Shown piece by piece: positions 19,735 to 30,759 of a stretch of 64,000 nt of DNA (position 1 is the first letter of the stretch; each line of letters opens with the position of its first letter). A program made the position numbers and the translations under genes. The stretch comes from Oscarella lobularis (taxonomy: Eukaryota > Porifera > Homoscleromorpha > Homosclerophorida > Oscarellidae). Below the pieces are notes generated by a model. It ran no database searches and was not told the DNA's origin. It saw only the letters and a program-made list of their open reading frames with translations. The stretch spans positions 1,798,001 to 1,862,000 of the forward strand of contig NC_089176.1 in NCBI RefSeq assembly GCF_947507565.1. Reading direction: 5' to 3'.

Positions 19735-21342
19735 ATTTGTAAAATAGTCTTTGCCCCAATTACTTTCTGTTTCTTCGACCCCAAGCTTGGCCGTTTGACG
19801 GCTTTTTCTCTTTTTTTAGGGGTACGCCGAGGGAAATACAGGAAAAATTTGTTGGGATCCACGGGGCCCTTTGGCTGATATTCACATCGAGGGAAGTGGC
19901 CTTGATCCTCTGCGTCAAAAGTAGAATTTAATTGCTGACAGAGTTTTTTTCGTATACAGATGTCCGATTTCAGAAGACGGAAGACGTCTTTGCCTAGTAA
20001 ACGAGACCCAAGTGCTTTTGGCCAATACTGTACAGGGCTCATTGTCGCGTCCACCTCTTCCAAACATCTAGAGCAGGCATTAATTGTATACGCAGACCGC
20101 ACATAAGCTTTACCTGAAACAATTCAGCCACTGTACTTGGAAATCCGTACATCACAACTAGACGTATGTCAGGTATATCAATTCCCTAAAGAAGTGTCGC
20201 GCGACTTCCGCCAGCAGAAAATTTTACCCACCATGTCGAATCCTATTGTCGGAACAACAACTGTTATTTCCCCTCTCCGGAATTTGGTCTCAACGTCTTG
20301 TCGAGTAGACTCAGTCAGCGATGAATGGTGGATGCCAGTGGCTCCGGCTTTCGAGAGTAGTAGCCACAACGTTGCTGCCTCGTCTTTACTTCTTACGAAA
20401 ACAATTGTTTTACTCAAAGATTTTTCTGACAGATTTCTGATGATTGGCAATAGCGAGTCCTAAAAACCTTGTACTGAAAAGTGAGTGCATAGCACAAAGT
20501 AATTTTTTCACTTCATGACTCCGTTTCTTTTCATGAAATAGGAAGAACATATTTGCCCGGTTAATTGGCCGCAGGACAACGACGGGTTTTTGAAGCCCGA
20601 CACGATGACAAATGGACTCCATGACGTTCGTCGTGGCTGTTGCCGTGAGAACCATGAAAGGACAGGTCAGATGGTCTCGCAATTTGAACAACATCCGGTA
20701 ATCTCTTGGAAAATCGTCTCTCCTAATTTCAGGAGTTAGCCACTCGCCCAGCCTTACAGGTACATTCACTAACCACTCGGAAACGCAGTGAGCTTCGTCG
20801 ACGGCAACAAGACGGATCTGTGCTTTCAGCTTTTTCTTCAAAATGAAAACCCATCTTGAGCACATAGCACTTTCAGGTGACATGTAAACTAAGATTAACT
20901 TATGAGAAAGCCGTTATACGTTATGTATCCATGACTATTACAGAAACGACACGATCTAATCTGGTCGTCCGTCAGAGATGCCACTTGCTCTGGATTAACG
21001 AGGTCGACAGCGCTTAAGTTAGCACTTCGCAGTTTGGCTACCTGAAAGAAGCGGTAAACACGTAGCTGACGGCATATCACAGAGTGTACCTAGTCTTTCA
21101 TTAATGCCTTTAGTGGGCTAACGATCATAGCAGACGCAGAGGGCCCCATGGTGACGATCGGCAACTGGTAACATAGCGTCTTCCCTGCGTTGTCCAACAT
21201 ACGCACTACAACATCGTTTCCCTCCAGGACTGATACTACGGCCTTCCTTTGGCCGGGAAGGAAATCGCTGAAACCGAAGACACTGCGCAGTGTTTGTTCA
21301 GCTGCTTTTTCAATGTCCGCAACGCTGCTTTCGGCCGACATG
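19735..21342 (-). pseudogene. RecQ-like helicase of the DNA transposon
   Basis: This is a superfamily-2 helicase in several exons on the minus strand, convergent with the transposase. In order: the Q/motif I region FGFSDFLPGQRKAV and a degenerate Walker A, LDNAGKTLCYQLP (21190-21290; RecQ normally has TGxGKS); motif Ia VSPLKALMKD; motif II DEAHCVSEW (near 20790); motif III LTATATT (near 20640); IHHSSLTESTRQDVETKF (near 20320); motif V GFDMVG, continuing after a short intron with GIDIPDIRLVVMYGFP; then MFGRGGRDNEP as motif VI (near 20065). A Cys-containing stretch near 19900-19950 resembles the RecQ zinc-binding region. Frame changes after motif VI, and the altered Walker A, suggest decay. Confidence 0.8.
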
Positions 21343-21563
21343 GGGCCCAAGACGAGGATTCGAAGATCCCGCTTCTAACGTACGCGCGTGTGATGTCATC
21401 GGCGACTAACTAAGTTATTGTAATCCAGACACAGTGGGCCACACCCTGCCCCACCCCCGCTTGTGGGCCATGACGCAGACGAGTGGTACCAGGCCCTTCT
21501 CCCCTTCCGTGTTTATACGGGAGATCAGGGAGAAGGGACTGGCTTGCGAGGCTAGTCCGCCGT

Positions 21564-22640
21564 TCCACGCCTTTACGGTCGAGTTGTCGAATGATTTCAC
21601 AACGTGAAGAGAGCTGGTCCAAAAACTTGGCCAGGTAGTTGATCATGCCCGAGAATCTGCGCACGTCGTGAACGTTAGTGGGCTGTGGCATCTTCACGAT
21701 GGATTCGACTTTCTTGTGGTCCGGTGCTGGAACGGAGCTAGTGAGCCTGTATCCCACGAAAGTAGTCGACTTCTGGTAGTCGAAGTTTCGTTTTGTCCGG
21801 ATTCAATTTCAGGCCTTTTTTTGCGTGACGGTTGCAGGAATGCGGATAGATTGGCGTCGTGGTCCTTGATCGCTTCTTCAGTCGTAGATCCAGAGCCAAT
21901 AATCAAGAAATCGTCAGCAATGACATGTACGCCATTGAGACCCTCGATGATCTTGTGCATTCGTTGCTACCATTCTTCAGGCGCGGAAGCAATGTCAAAA
22001 GGCATCATGAGCCATCGGTATCTGCCACGTGGCGTGTAGAACGTTGGGTAGTAGTTCGAGCGTGTAACCAATTTCACCTGCCAAAATCCTGTCTTGGCGT
22101 CCAGGACTGAGTAGATTTGGCATTCTGTAGACGAGATGCTATTTCATCAAAAGTCGGCAATTGGTAGTGCGGGCGCTTAATAGCTTTGTTCACTTCCGGA
22201 GGGTCGATGCAAAGTCGGACTTTTCGAAACGGTTGGCATGCGTACAGCAACCATGCAATTGACCCAATCAGTGGGATCAGTTACTTAAGGCTGTAACTGT
22301 ACCTTAGCACAATAGATTACTCTGCACGTAACATGGTGACAGAGGTGGGATCAGTAACTGGAGCAATGACATCTAAAGATATCAGGCGGTCCAATTCTTC
22401 TTCAACAATGTCTTGCAGCGCGATGGAGACTCGTCGTGGCGAAATGACGTGCGGGGCGACATCCGGATTTAGCTAAATGGAGTATTCACCTGGGATCGTG
22501 TCCAGTCCCGTAAAAACGTCGGCATACTGCTTTAGAATTGGATCTGTAATCGGCTTCGTTGTAGCTTCGCCTTGTGCCTTTGGAGTAGTCGTCACGTGAT
22601 CACAGTCTTTAATCTCTATTTGTCCCATGTCCTTGCTTGT
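21564..22640 (-). pseudogene. Gypsy reverse transcriptase (minus copy)
   Basis: This is minus-strand Ty3/Gypsy reverse transcriptase. Recognisable blocks are RLCIDPPEVNKAIKRPHYQL (about 22155-22215), LDAKTGFWQVKL near 22070-22110, the GRYRWLMMPFDIASAPEEWQ region near 21960-22030, HVIADDFLIIG (catalytic DD, near 21910) and FSGMINYLAKFL (near 21640). An insertion of about 75 bp at roughly 22270-22345 interrupts it before the RLCIDP block. It ends at 21564, next to the 9-bp duplication of the DNA transposon, and continues at 16539. Confidence 0.88.
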
Positions 22641-22644
22641 TTGC

Positions 22645-23026
22645 AAACTCAATAGCGGAACAACATTCCTTGGACGACGTATAAGAAGACGTCGTATCCT
22701 TGTCCGTTTCGATCGAGTACGAGTCTGGCAGTGCCTTTCGGTTTATTCGTTGCTTTGTTGTGCATGATGAAAACCGTATTCGTTGGTAGCAAATTCACGC
22801 CATTTTCATCTCCCGTAGCAGTGACGTAATCGCTGAAGGGTATGACGTTGCACTGTGTTCCCGTATCGATTTGGAATGTGATCTCGTGGGCGGTGCCATG
22901 CACGCGAAAGGTCGCAGTGGCTTTACTCGATCGTAGTGGCCCTTTTTCTGGCACTTTCGGCACGTTTTGTCTCGTGCGGGACATGCGTCGCGCTTCGCGG
23001 CGTGCTCGCCCCCACAATAGTCGCAT
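22645..23026 (-). pseudogene. Gypsy retropepsin (minus copy)
   Basis: This is the protease region on the minus strand: ATFRVHGTAHEITFQIDTG with the catalytic DTG, then QCNVIPFSDYV, and a C-terminal TARLVLDRNGQGYDVFLYVV stretch. The sequence is almost identical to the plus-strand copy at 40840-41150. Compared with that copy, a stretch between the end of the zinc knuckle and the protease is missing here, placing the two directly together near 22927. Confidence 0.85.
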
Positions 23027-23762
23027 TTAGAGCCTCCGTAGTGTAGCAAACGGCCCGGTTTCGACTGTTTTCCTTCTGGGGCGTTGCCAGTCGGCTTCGC
23101 GGATTGTTGACGTTGTTTCCGACGAGGACGTCCCCGCCGTTGGGTAACATGATGAGCCGCTGCGCTGCAATCGACCTCCGCGGTGACAGCCTCGGCGCGA
23201 TAACTACTGGTTTCGGCGAAGCGTAGCATGCGGCAGCACTCCGCGAGGGTTAACTGACTCTTGTCGAACAATTTCTGTCGCGGCGATTTACTGCGTATCC
23301 TGTTGATAAGGTGATCTCTTATCTGCTCATCTTTGACGTCGCCGAAGTCACACAGATGTGCCAGCTGCGTGACCGCAATGATGAAGTCGTTGTTCGATTC
23401 ACCGCTCGACTGTGTGCGCGAGTAGAAGTTGTGTCGCTCGAGGGGTCGACTTTCGGCTTGCAATATTCCTCGAATTTCGCGAGGACAGCTTCGATCGTGA
23501 TGTGCGATTCCTGATCCGCGTCGTTGGGATCGGCGTTAGCAGGGCGGTCGAAAACGAAGGTTTCGTAGAGGTCCAGGCCGGCGTCCCCAATGATGTTGAG
23601 GAGCGTCGCCACCTGGTCGGCGCTGTCATCTTCGTAGACCTTTGCGGCGCGATAGTACGACAGCCATGCGCGCTTGAATTTCTTCCACTTCTCTTCTCGC
23701 CGTTGTAAGTCGGATCGCTGAGATCGAGCGAGCTGCTCAGGCAAGCGGACGGGGCGAGTCAT
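22930..23762 (-). pseudogene. Gypsy gag with zinc knuckles (minus copy)
   Basis: This is minus-strand gag beginning MTRPVRLPEQLARSQRSDLQ at 23762. The capsid part includes KFEEYCKPKVDP; a frame shift near 23450 leads into the segment with YSRTQSSGESNNDFIIAVTQ, QIRDHLINRI and LTLAECCRMLRFAE. A basic linker is followed by CDYCGGEHAAKRDACPARDKTC, then a CRKCQKKGHY knuckle near 22930-23030. This is the RNA-binding and particle-forming protein of the same element as the protease and RT. Confidence 0.85.
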
Positions 23763-23840
23763 AATCAGACTCCTGTCACCACGTTACGTGCAGAGTAATC
23801 TATTGTGCTAAGGTACAGTTACAGCTAAGAGTAACTAGCA
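23763..23840 (-). promoter_or_regulatory. Gypsy primer-binding site and LTR end
   Basis: Read on the minus strand, TGGTGACAGGAGTCTG begins about 20 bases before the gag ATG. It has the TGG start and placement of a tRNA primer-binding site, so the 5' LTR should end just before it (near 23784). The adjacent about 60 bp (CTTAGCTGTAACTGTACC...GCACGTAAC) recur in inverted orientation inside the RT genes of both Gypsy copies. The outer LTR boundary was not found. Confidence 0.5.
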
Positions 23841-25080
23841 AACAGGAAGTAGACGGAACACAACCACACCCAACATATAGATATTAACTTGATGTTCGGC
23901 TCAATTCCTGGATAACCTTTTCAGTTTTTAGCGTTTCTTCCGCCCTGTGAGGGATATGCCAATCCAAATCGACTCACCGGACAAATGTTCGGTGCTCTAT
24001 GTAGCGAAACGGACTTCGCTTGATCGACGATTTGAGCGTGGACACTGAGCATACACACTGAGCAGCGACTCGCTAAGCCTACACGAACAACGACTGTTGC
24101 AACGAGCTGCTAAGTTCTCTACAGTAAAATGCAATTATCGCGCGTAATTTTTCATGCGCTGTCGGTACGCTATACATGGCCGAGGAAGACAACATCGACG
24201 AGATAATAGCGTTTGCGGAAATCTCTTGGGTCAATTCAGCAGACAAAACGCGTTTGAACCGTACGAGGCTCGCATAGCAGAGGGCTTGGGTTTAATCAAT
24301 TTGTATTCTGTGTTTCGTGTTTCGTATTTTGTATTTCATATCTCGTATTTCGTTCTTGGTGTTTCAAATACTTCGTACGTCGTACTTATCTTGGTCACGC
24401 CGTGAATTTTAGTTTTATTTGCATGCAAGAATCAGCGTTTACTGCGCAACTCAGGCAGTAGTATGACGCTACTAGAGAAAAAAAGCCTTAGAACAACTAG
24501 CAGACAATCTACTACGCAACAAAAGCAGTAGTAGGATTCCGCTACAAGAAACAACTAAGTCCTGTTCATCGATGGTGGTTCCTGCAACAACCATCAGGCT
24601 TTCTCATAACAACCAGTCACCGAGAAGACGACCCTCCTCCGTGACTTGAAAGTGACTCACTTTGGAGAAGAACTTTTACGAATGGCAAAGGTTTTTGCCA
24701 GGGCTCGACCGGTGCGACAGTTGAGGGCAGTCCTTAACTTGATCATCGCCAAACCAAGCGACGCAGGTCTCGCATCCTATGATCGCTTGGCAGCATGACG
24801 CAACCATTGGTGGTTCATCGAGAGGCTTTTTTTGAGGCAAATACGGCAGGGAAATGAATTCTGCACAGCGGTCTTCATAGACGCAGGAATGACTTTAGCA
24901 GACCGTTTCATGCACTTGGTGACCTTGGCATTCTACCTTTCTTCTCGATGCCGAGTCGTCATCGTCTGTGTCACACTGAAGAAGCCTGTCAAATTAATCT
25001 GGAGCGGTTGGTGCGTCAAATTCGACATCCACATCATTGAAGAGAACGTCACAGCGTCGCCTCTGTGCGGTATAGCGAAG
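23841..25080. other. Probable LTR/repeat sequence, no gene
   Basis: I see no supported gene. Part may be the LTR of the minus-strand Gypsy. A low-complexity stretch of TTTCGTATTTCGTA-like words lies at about 24303-24392. ORFs on the plus strand (24154-24405, 24832-25257) show no known domain. Confidence 0.4.
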
Positions 25081-25089
25081 GCTTCGTCG

Positions 25090-25370
25090 TCAAGAGCTAT
25101 ACCCCTTTTTTATTGGATTTCGAAAGCAGCAAGGATTTATCAAAATTGGCTGTTAACTCGGAAATTTTACGTTGTAGACTGTCCGGAGAGACGCAGGCAC
25201 CTAGTCGGTTTAGACGAACGAAACTCCTCTTTTTCAAACCGGATTGCCAAAGCTTAGTGACAGCACGTACTGAAACGCCGACATTCTAGCATTGCGCTGC
25301 CGCAGAGTAATCGATGCCGCCAAGCATAGAGGCCCTTTACAGTGATATAATGGCTGCTGTGTGTCTTTAA
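25090..25370 (+). repeat. Dispersed repeat, copy 1
   Basis: About 270 bp starting near GCTATACCCCTTTTT and ending near GGCTGCTGTGTGTCTT is repeated with small changes at 30760-31020 in the same orientation. Shared landmarks are GAAAGCAGCAAGGATTTATC, AACGAAACTCCTCTTTTTCA, CACGTACTGAAACGCCGACA and CGCCAAGCATAGAGGCCCTT. I do not recognise the family; it has no coding domain. Confidence 0.8.
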
Positions 25371-26890
25371 CCCGTTTTATTAATAACACGACCGCCAAAA
25401 AAGGCGTTTTAATTGGGTTTCAAAAAATTCACTACTTGTTTAAAACTGGTTTTAGATGTTTAGTAGGGTTTAAAATTAATATAAAAACATGCCAAAGAAA
25501 AAATTTTAAGAGTAATTTCTCCCTGTATAACTGGCCTCCTAAGTTCACAAAATCCACGCACAAAACACGCGATTTTTTCCGCTTAGTGGTAAACGAAGTT
25601 GTACCTATTAGTAAACTTGCAAAGTAACTAAAACTGGGCTAAACAACTCGTTTATGCACAGAAAACCACCAAAAGATTGCGTTTTCTGTAGGCGTGTTCG
25701 GATCCTACAGTGCTTATCAGCATAAAAGTGATAATGATGTGGTAGCGTGCTTTATTTGCTCGTAGTTCAAATTCGGCTGATTTTTTCGTACCCCTAAAGA
25801 ACTTTGTAGCTCCAGAAGGCTTTTCTCTACATGCTGCCGAATTATTTAATCGCCTCTTGCTTCTCGCGGCGAAATACGTTCAATCAAGCGCGAGAAAAGG
25901 CTCGCTTCGTTTTTCTTCACCCTTTGCTATTTTCCGCTCTTCTTACCTTCGAATTGCTTATCGATGTAGGACAAGAGTTTTCATCGTTTCCGATTTTCGT
26001 CTCCTTCTTCCTTCTTCAAAGAAAGCGATTACGTACCTTTTTCCATTATTCGTGTTTTGCGACGAAACGACACGATGAATCCTCTTCAACTTTGCATTAG
26101 CTACAACCTATAAAGTGCCAATGTTTTCATCGTTTCGATTTTTTTCCATACCTCTTCATTCTGTCGAAAAGCTCGTTTTCACAAGAACTGTAAAATCGCT
26201 TAGCGTGCGCTAGCGTAAGACGTATGGCGGAAAAAAGCATCTTGCGCGTTTTGTCAAGGGCGTGAAATTTTACCCTGGTATGCCATACATACGAGATTGT
26301 CAGGACATTTCCTGCGTTTAGGAGGCAGGCAACTGTCACGATTCCAATGCGGTGGCTGTCTTCGTCAATCTGGGTAATGAAAGCGTGATGGCCGGCCACT
26401 TGGAGGCACCGATTGCCAGAATTCTTGGTCCTCTCTTGCGCGACAGGGTCGTCGAGGCAAAAGGGTTTGTCTTTAGTTTGCCCAGCAGTCCTAAATTCAG
26501 CCATTATTATATCAGGTTTTTCATTACCTCTCCCTTGGCCAATAAATCCCGCTGCTTGTCCGATCGTATCGCTGAAGCAGTCGTGAAGGTGTATGGAGAA
26601 GGCGACGACATAAAGCGACTTAGAGACTCCCTAAAAATAACCTATAAATAATATATATATATGATATAATACATATAATATTTATTTTTTGCAAAGGACA
26701 ACTTTCTGCTTCAAAGCAAATGGCTTTTAAAAAGCCGGGGTTTGGCTTTTAGAAAAGCCGGGGTTTGGCTTTCAGAAAAGCCGGGGTTACCTAATCGGTC
26801 ACGAAGACCCTACGATGCGACTTGTACACTTTCACTGCCTTTTCAACCTCGCGACCGCCTAACACATGTACGTCACTATTTGGAGGACAG
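25371..26890. other. AT-rich sequence without recognised gene
   Basis: No supported gene is seen. Overlapping ORFs of about 100-125 codons on opposite strands at 26127-26651 show no recognisable family. An AT dinucleotide-rich stretch lies at about 26645-26690, and a short tandem repeat follows at 26721-26788. The sequence just after it begins the 3' side of the minus-strand DDE transposase. Confidence 0.4.
26721..26788. repeat. Short tandem repeat, three copies
   Basis: Three imperfect copies of AAAAGCCGGGGTTTGGCTTTYAG are present, each with complementary AAAGCC/GGCTTT ends. The ORF through it is an artefact. Confidence 0.85.
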
Positions 26891-26898
26891 CAAGAAAA

Positions 26899-28845
26899 TC
26901 AAGAGTACCACCATACCTCTTTACACCCAGAAAGATACGAGTACTGGTAATCCCAAACTTTCCGGAAATGCCTCCTATTCGTATCCTCCGATATTGAAGC
27001 GAGCGCGTCGTCGACGATGTTTTTCAGCGCAGCGAAACTGTAATTGCAGTGCGCCCGAGCATAACGTTTTGCGTCTCCCCAGTGTCGTTCGATCGGACTA
27101 TTGATTTGATTGATATTTTGGAAAAGGGGCTATTTCTGCACTTCTTACTTCAACTCGCAGTGAAATTTCGGAGTAAAAAGACAAAAATGGCCCCACGATG
27201 TCAACAGCATCTCGATTTCGGACTTTTCCGCAGCGAAGTCTGGGTGTCTTGAAAGGGCGTCCTCCATGTCTTTCTTTAGCATTCCGCGAATATCGACACC
27301 TCTTTCCGTCAAGACCTGAGTAATTATTAAAATGTTAGAGTATATACTTTGTACCATATGAGGTAATTTACTGCTGCCAATCCTTTTGGGACGCCATTCT
27401 CGTCGACCATACGAAACGGACGCCCATTCCATACGGTGTCCCGCATGATCGGTTGAACGCCTGCTGGCCCAACGTTCATCCTCGAGGCGACGAGCGCATC
27501 CGGAGCCTTCGCAGTGTGGTTCGAGCTGTTATCGAACACAAATAGGAGATCGAAGAACTGAGGCGAGTATTTCAGTTCCGCAATTTCCACTGCCGTTCTC
27601 AGCTGTGCCATCATGTTCGTCTCCAGAAGCCCTCTCGATTGACGCCCAGCTCCAAAGTCTTTCGTGCACGCTGAGGAAGATGACGCTGAGGAGCAGGAAG
27701 CGCCGCATACTCTTCGTCTGTGAAGCCGAGAAAACCGTTAAAATTGTCGACGAAGTCCGACACCATGATGCTAGGTCCTTTTCCCTTTGTAGATACATAC
27801 AGTATAATGTATTAACAAAAAATAGTTAGTGAGATGAATACCTTGTGCTTCAATACTGTCTGCTCTTTGTTGCCCCAAAAATAACGCTGGTCGTCGTTTG
27901 ATTGGAATATCGATTCATCATGATAAATTATCACCAAGCGTTTTTCAGCGGAAGAATCTGCTAAATATTATTTATGTTCGAATCACCTATTTAATTACAC
28001 GGTTTTTCCTAACCTATGCTTGCAAACTGATCTACGACGCCGTCACTGGGAAGCGGAGGGGGCTTGTGCAGGGAAGTGAGCAATGAGAGCGTCAAAAGGT
28101 AGTTTTCCCTGTATTCGACTACGTCTTCCCTAAATTTCAAAAATCTAAATTAAAAGTTAATTAGGTAAAAAATTAGTGTGTATTACCTTTCGTGTCCGTC
28201 AAGGTACACGGACTTTACTGTCGAATCTTTTCGCGAGAAGCCCATCGAGTGAAGAAATCGACATCCGGTTGCAATCGATATGGACGTCGGGAATCCAGGG
28301 TGCAGGTGAGGCGTATTCGGAATAAGATCGTCGTTAACGAACTTGAAGAAATCCGAAATCGTCATGTTCGGCCTCCATCGAACGCACGAGTTCATTCGAG
28401 CCCACTTCCGGGCATTCGATTCGAGGTCTTCATTGATCATAATGAAGACCCGCCCGTACTTCCCGCGACGATAGTTGGAAAACTCGCCGCTGTTCTGAAC
28501 GTAATCACTGCGCCATCGCATGATCGACGCTTCCGACGACCCCAAAATGTTGGCTGCCAAGCGAGCAGACTTTACAAGAGCCTTTCGAGAGTGGCGCAGC
28601 AGGAGTTCGACTATGAGTAGCGCAACCCTCTTCTTGTTGTCACCCAGCCGTGTTTGACACCACGTCTTCTTTATACTCTCCCAGAGATCAAAGTCATCGC
28701 CGGTCTGCTTGTCGAATTCGACAACGGCGGTTTCAACTCCAGATTCGGCCGGTGTCGGCTCTTCCGCGTGGTGGTCGCCTTCGTCACCCTCTTCGGCATC
28801 CAGAAAAGATGTACGTTCTGCGCATTCACGCGTTATAATCTGCAT
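26899..28845 (-). CDS. Multi-exon DDE transposase (Tc1/mariner-like)
   Basis: This is a transposase of the DDE_3 type. I read six exons on the minus strand with clean GT-AG joints: 28845-28187, 28129-28014, 27957-27842, 27784-27372, 27315-27149 and 27097-26899; the five introns are only 51-57 bp. The ATG at 28845 opens an acidic leader, then a helix-turn-helix-like region (RLAANILGSSEASIMRW). Catalytic residues appear as HDESIFQSNDD (first Asp), FVFDNSSNH (second Asp), and HCELNPIERHWG (final Glu), formed across the last intron. The RMNVGP...PIMRDTVWNG block is characteristic. The only defect I see is a single-base frame change near 27620-27630 in exon 4, which may be real or an assembly error. 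No terminal repeats were identified. Confidence 0.82.
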
Positions 28846-28944
28846 AACGTCTCCAACGCATTATATTTCACCAATAGTAGCTTTTCGCAGGTCGTTTAGG
28901 CGTCGACCTCTCTTTCGGTACAATCGGCGGAGTGAGCGCTTGAC

Positions 28945-29781
28945 CAGGAATACTAGATGATAGGGATTAGAAACGCACGCATGGTACTGTACATTGTGAC
29001 GCATGATGCGTGTCACGGCCACGCCCCCTCACCAGCTTGTTACCTCTGTCAAATAATTATCGATATCTCCAAATCTGAAAGCTGCAGAGCCTTCTAATTA
29101 TTTGTCAAGGTTTGGAAATGACTACGAATTAATTTCCTTCTGTCGTTTTTATCAAACGAGTTCTGCTTACGACGATTTTGGCCCGTTTCTCTTCAGCACG
29201 CGACTTTGTGCAATTTTTATGATTGTTTGAAAGGATTTCAGATCCCCAAAGTCTATTCGAATATTAGACTATAAACGTCAAAGTGCAACTGTCTTGCCCA
29301 AGATCGTCTGTCATTCCTAATCACCAGATTAGAGGCAATTTTGCAATTTGCCAATAGAGTTGCTTAGCAGAAAATCGTCTCGATTTTGACGGTTAGAAAC
29401 CAGTAATGATTTTGGGCAAGACAGTTACACTTTGAGGTATATTGTCAACAATTTGAATGAACTTTGGGGTTCTGAAAACCTCTAGAACGATCATAACAAT
29501 TGCACAAAGTCACGGTGATGGGGTGCTGTAAGGAAACGGCTCGAAATCGTCTTCAAGACATCATTGTTTTGCTTAAAACGACAATAGGAAGTGTTACAAA
29601 GGCATTTTGCAACCTTTCCAAAATTATTCACTTGCTCTCCAGCTTTTTGATTTGGAGAAATCGGGAAATTACTTAGGAGAGGTCAAAAGGACGTGGAGGG
29701 GGGCGTGCCGTGTCACTTAAGTTGCGTCACAATGTACAGTACCATGCGCGCGTTTCTTATCCCTATTATCTAGTATCCCTG
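28945..29781. mobile_element. 837-bp foldback element
   Basis: The outer ends are CAGGAATACTAGAT and, inverted, CAGGGATACTAGAT, and most of the element folds back on itself (for example GACTTTGTGCAATT near 29205 against AATTGCACAAAGTC near 29500). The 7-bp sequence GCTTGAC flanks it on both sides (28938-28944 and 29782-29788). No ORF is supported. Ends and duplication length match the foldback at 5899-6639, although the interiors differ. Confidence 0.85.
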
Positions 29782-29789
29782 GCTTGACA

Positions 29790-30416
29790 CTCGGAGCAGT
29801 GCGATGCATGGCGAACGAGAAAAAGTATGGAATGAATGAAATAGTAGTGCACGCTAGCGAGGAATTTAAATTTCGCGGGTAAAAATGCGTGGGTGGGGTT
29901 GCCTGTGACTAACGGTCAACAAACGCGCGCTATAGTGACGATACGGATTCCTGAACACTCATTGGCCCAAATACAACTACGCGAATTTTACGATTAGAGG
30001 CTTCTACGCCATTATCATCATGTAAAGAAACTCCTAATCAATAGAGGGATATGCAGTATGAAGCTATACGGCTTTAAATTACTGAGCTAGAGCGCGCTAA
30101 CTGATTATCATATGCTGATAAGCACTGTATGACGCACTAACTACGTCAGCGAAACACGATCAATGTCGAAAAGGGTTGTTTGCACACGGACAAGCTTGCT
30201 TTGCAAGTGAAAACTGCTTTTCGAAACCCAACATTTTCATTCGCGCCCAAAAATGACAGAAAAGGCCTAAAAACAGCAAAAGCGAGCCCGTAAAAAAGTG
30301 CGTTAGGGTATATAAGAGGTTCTTAGAAGCTGTACGGGACAATGCATGGCTTTGGCGGGCCTAAATTTCGAAAAACTGATCATGCGCATGAGGACGCCTT
30401 TTTGACTAACGAAATA
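29790..30416. other. No gene recognised
   Basis: I see no supported gene or clear repeat between the foldback and the pogo-type MITE. Confidence 0.4.
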
Positions 30417-30724
30417 CAGTAGAACCCCGATTATCCGAACCCCTTGGGGCAGCGGGGGGTTCGGATAATCGAAACGTTCGGATAATCGAAATAGGAGTTA
30501 TTTACAAAAAACGGGTGAAATTTTAGGTTTTTAAATAGCGTAGGTGTTTGAGTAAGAGAAGAAATAGAGCCAGGGTGCGCTGAACGCAGTTGTGACGCTT
30601 CTATAAGCTGGTAACACAAATCTTTTTCTTTCGACACGCCCAATTTGGGTCATGTGACTTAGAAATGGGGTTCGGATAATCGAAAGTTCGGATAATCGGG
30701 GTCCGGATAATCGGGGTTCTACTG
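30417..30724. mobile_element. pogo/Tigger-type MITE
   Basis: The element begins CAGTAGAACCCCGATTATCC and ends in the complementary GGATAATCGGGGTTCTACTG, flanked by TA on both sides (30415-30416, 30725-30726), as in Tc1/mariner-pogo elements. Several internal TTCGGATAATCGAAA words repeat the terminal motif. There is no coding sequence; it is about 308 bp and non-autonomous. Confidence 0.92.
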
Positions 30725-30759
30725 TACTGACCCTTTATAAAAGCAATCTATCTTAAAGG

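Larger units (their letters stand above)
16549..21554. mobile_element. 5-kb DUF6589/RecQ DNA transposon
   Basis: This is a DNA transposon with long inverted ends (about 16549-16712 and 21372-21554) starting TAGCCTCGCAAGCCAG. Just inside is a hairpin (CCCTTCTCCC...GGGGAGAAGGG) and then the motif CACTCGTCTGCGTCATGGGC. The perfect 9-bp target duplication GTCCGCCGT flanks it at 16540-16548 and 21555-21563. It carries two convergent genes: a DUF6589-type transposase on plus and a RecQ-like helicase on minus. Helicase-coding transposons are known in the Academ group (the AcademH lineage), which is my leading assignment from memory, but I cannot confirm the superfamily or whether 9-bp duplications are typical for it. 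The insertion lies inside a Gypsy polyprotein whose frame is continuous across the empty site. Confidence 0.88.

Noticed and set aside
24303-24392. Possible CRISPR-like or satellite array of TTTCGTATTTCGT words
   Set aside because: Irregular spacing, no constant repeat with unique spacers; simple low complexity in a eukaryotic genome.
30417-30724. Regularly spaced TTCGGATAATCG words considered as a regulatory array
   Set aside because: They are terminal and subterminal copies of a pogo-type MITE with TA duplication.
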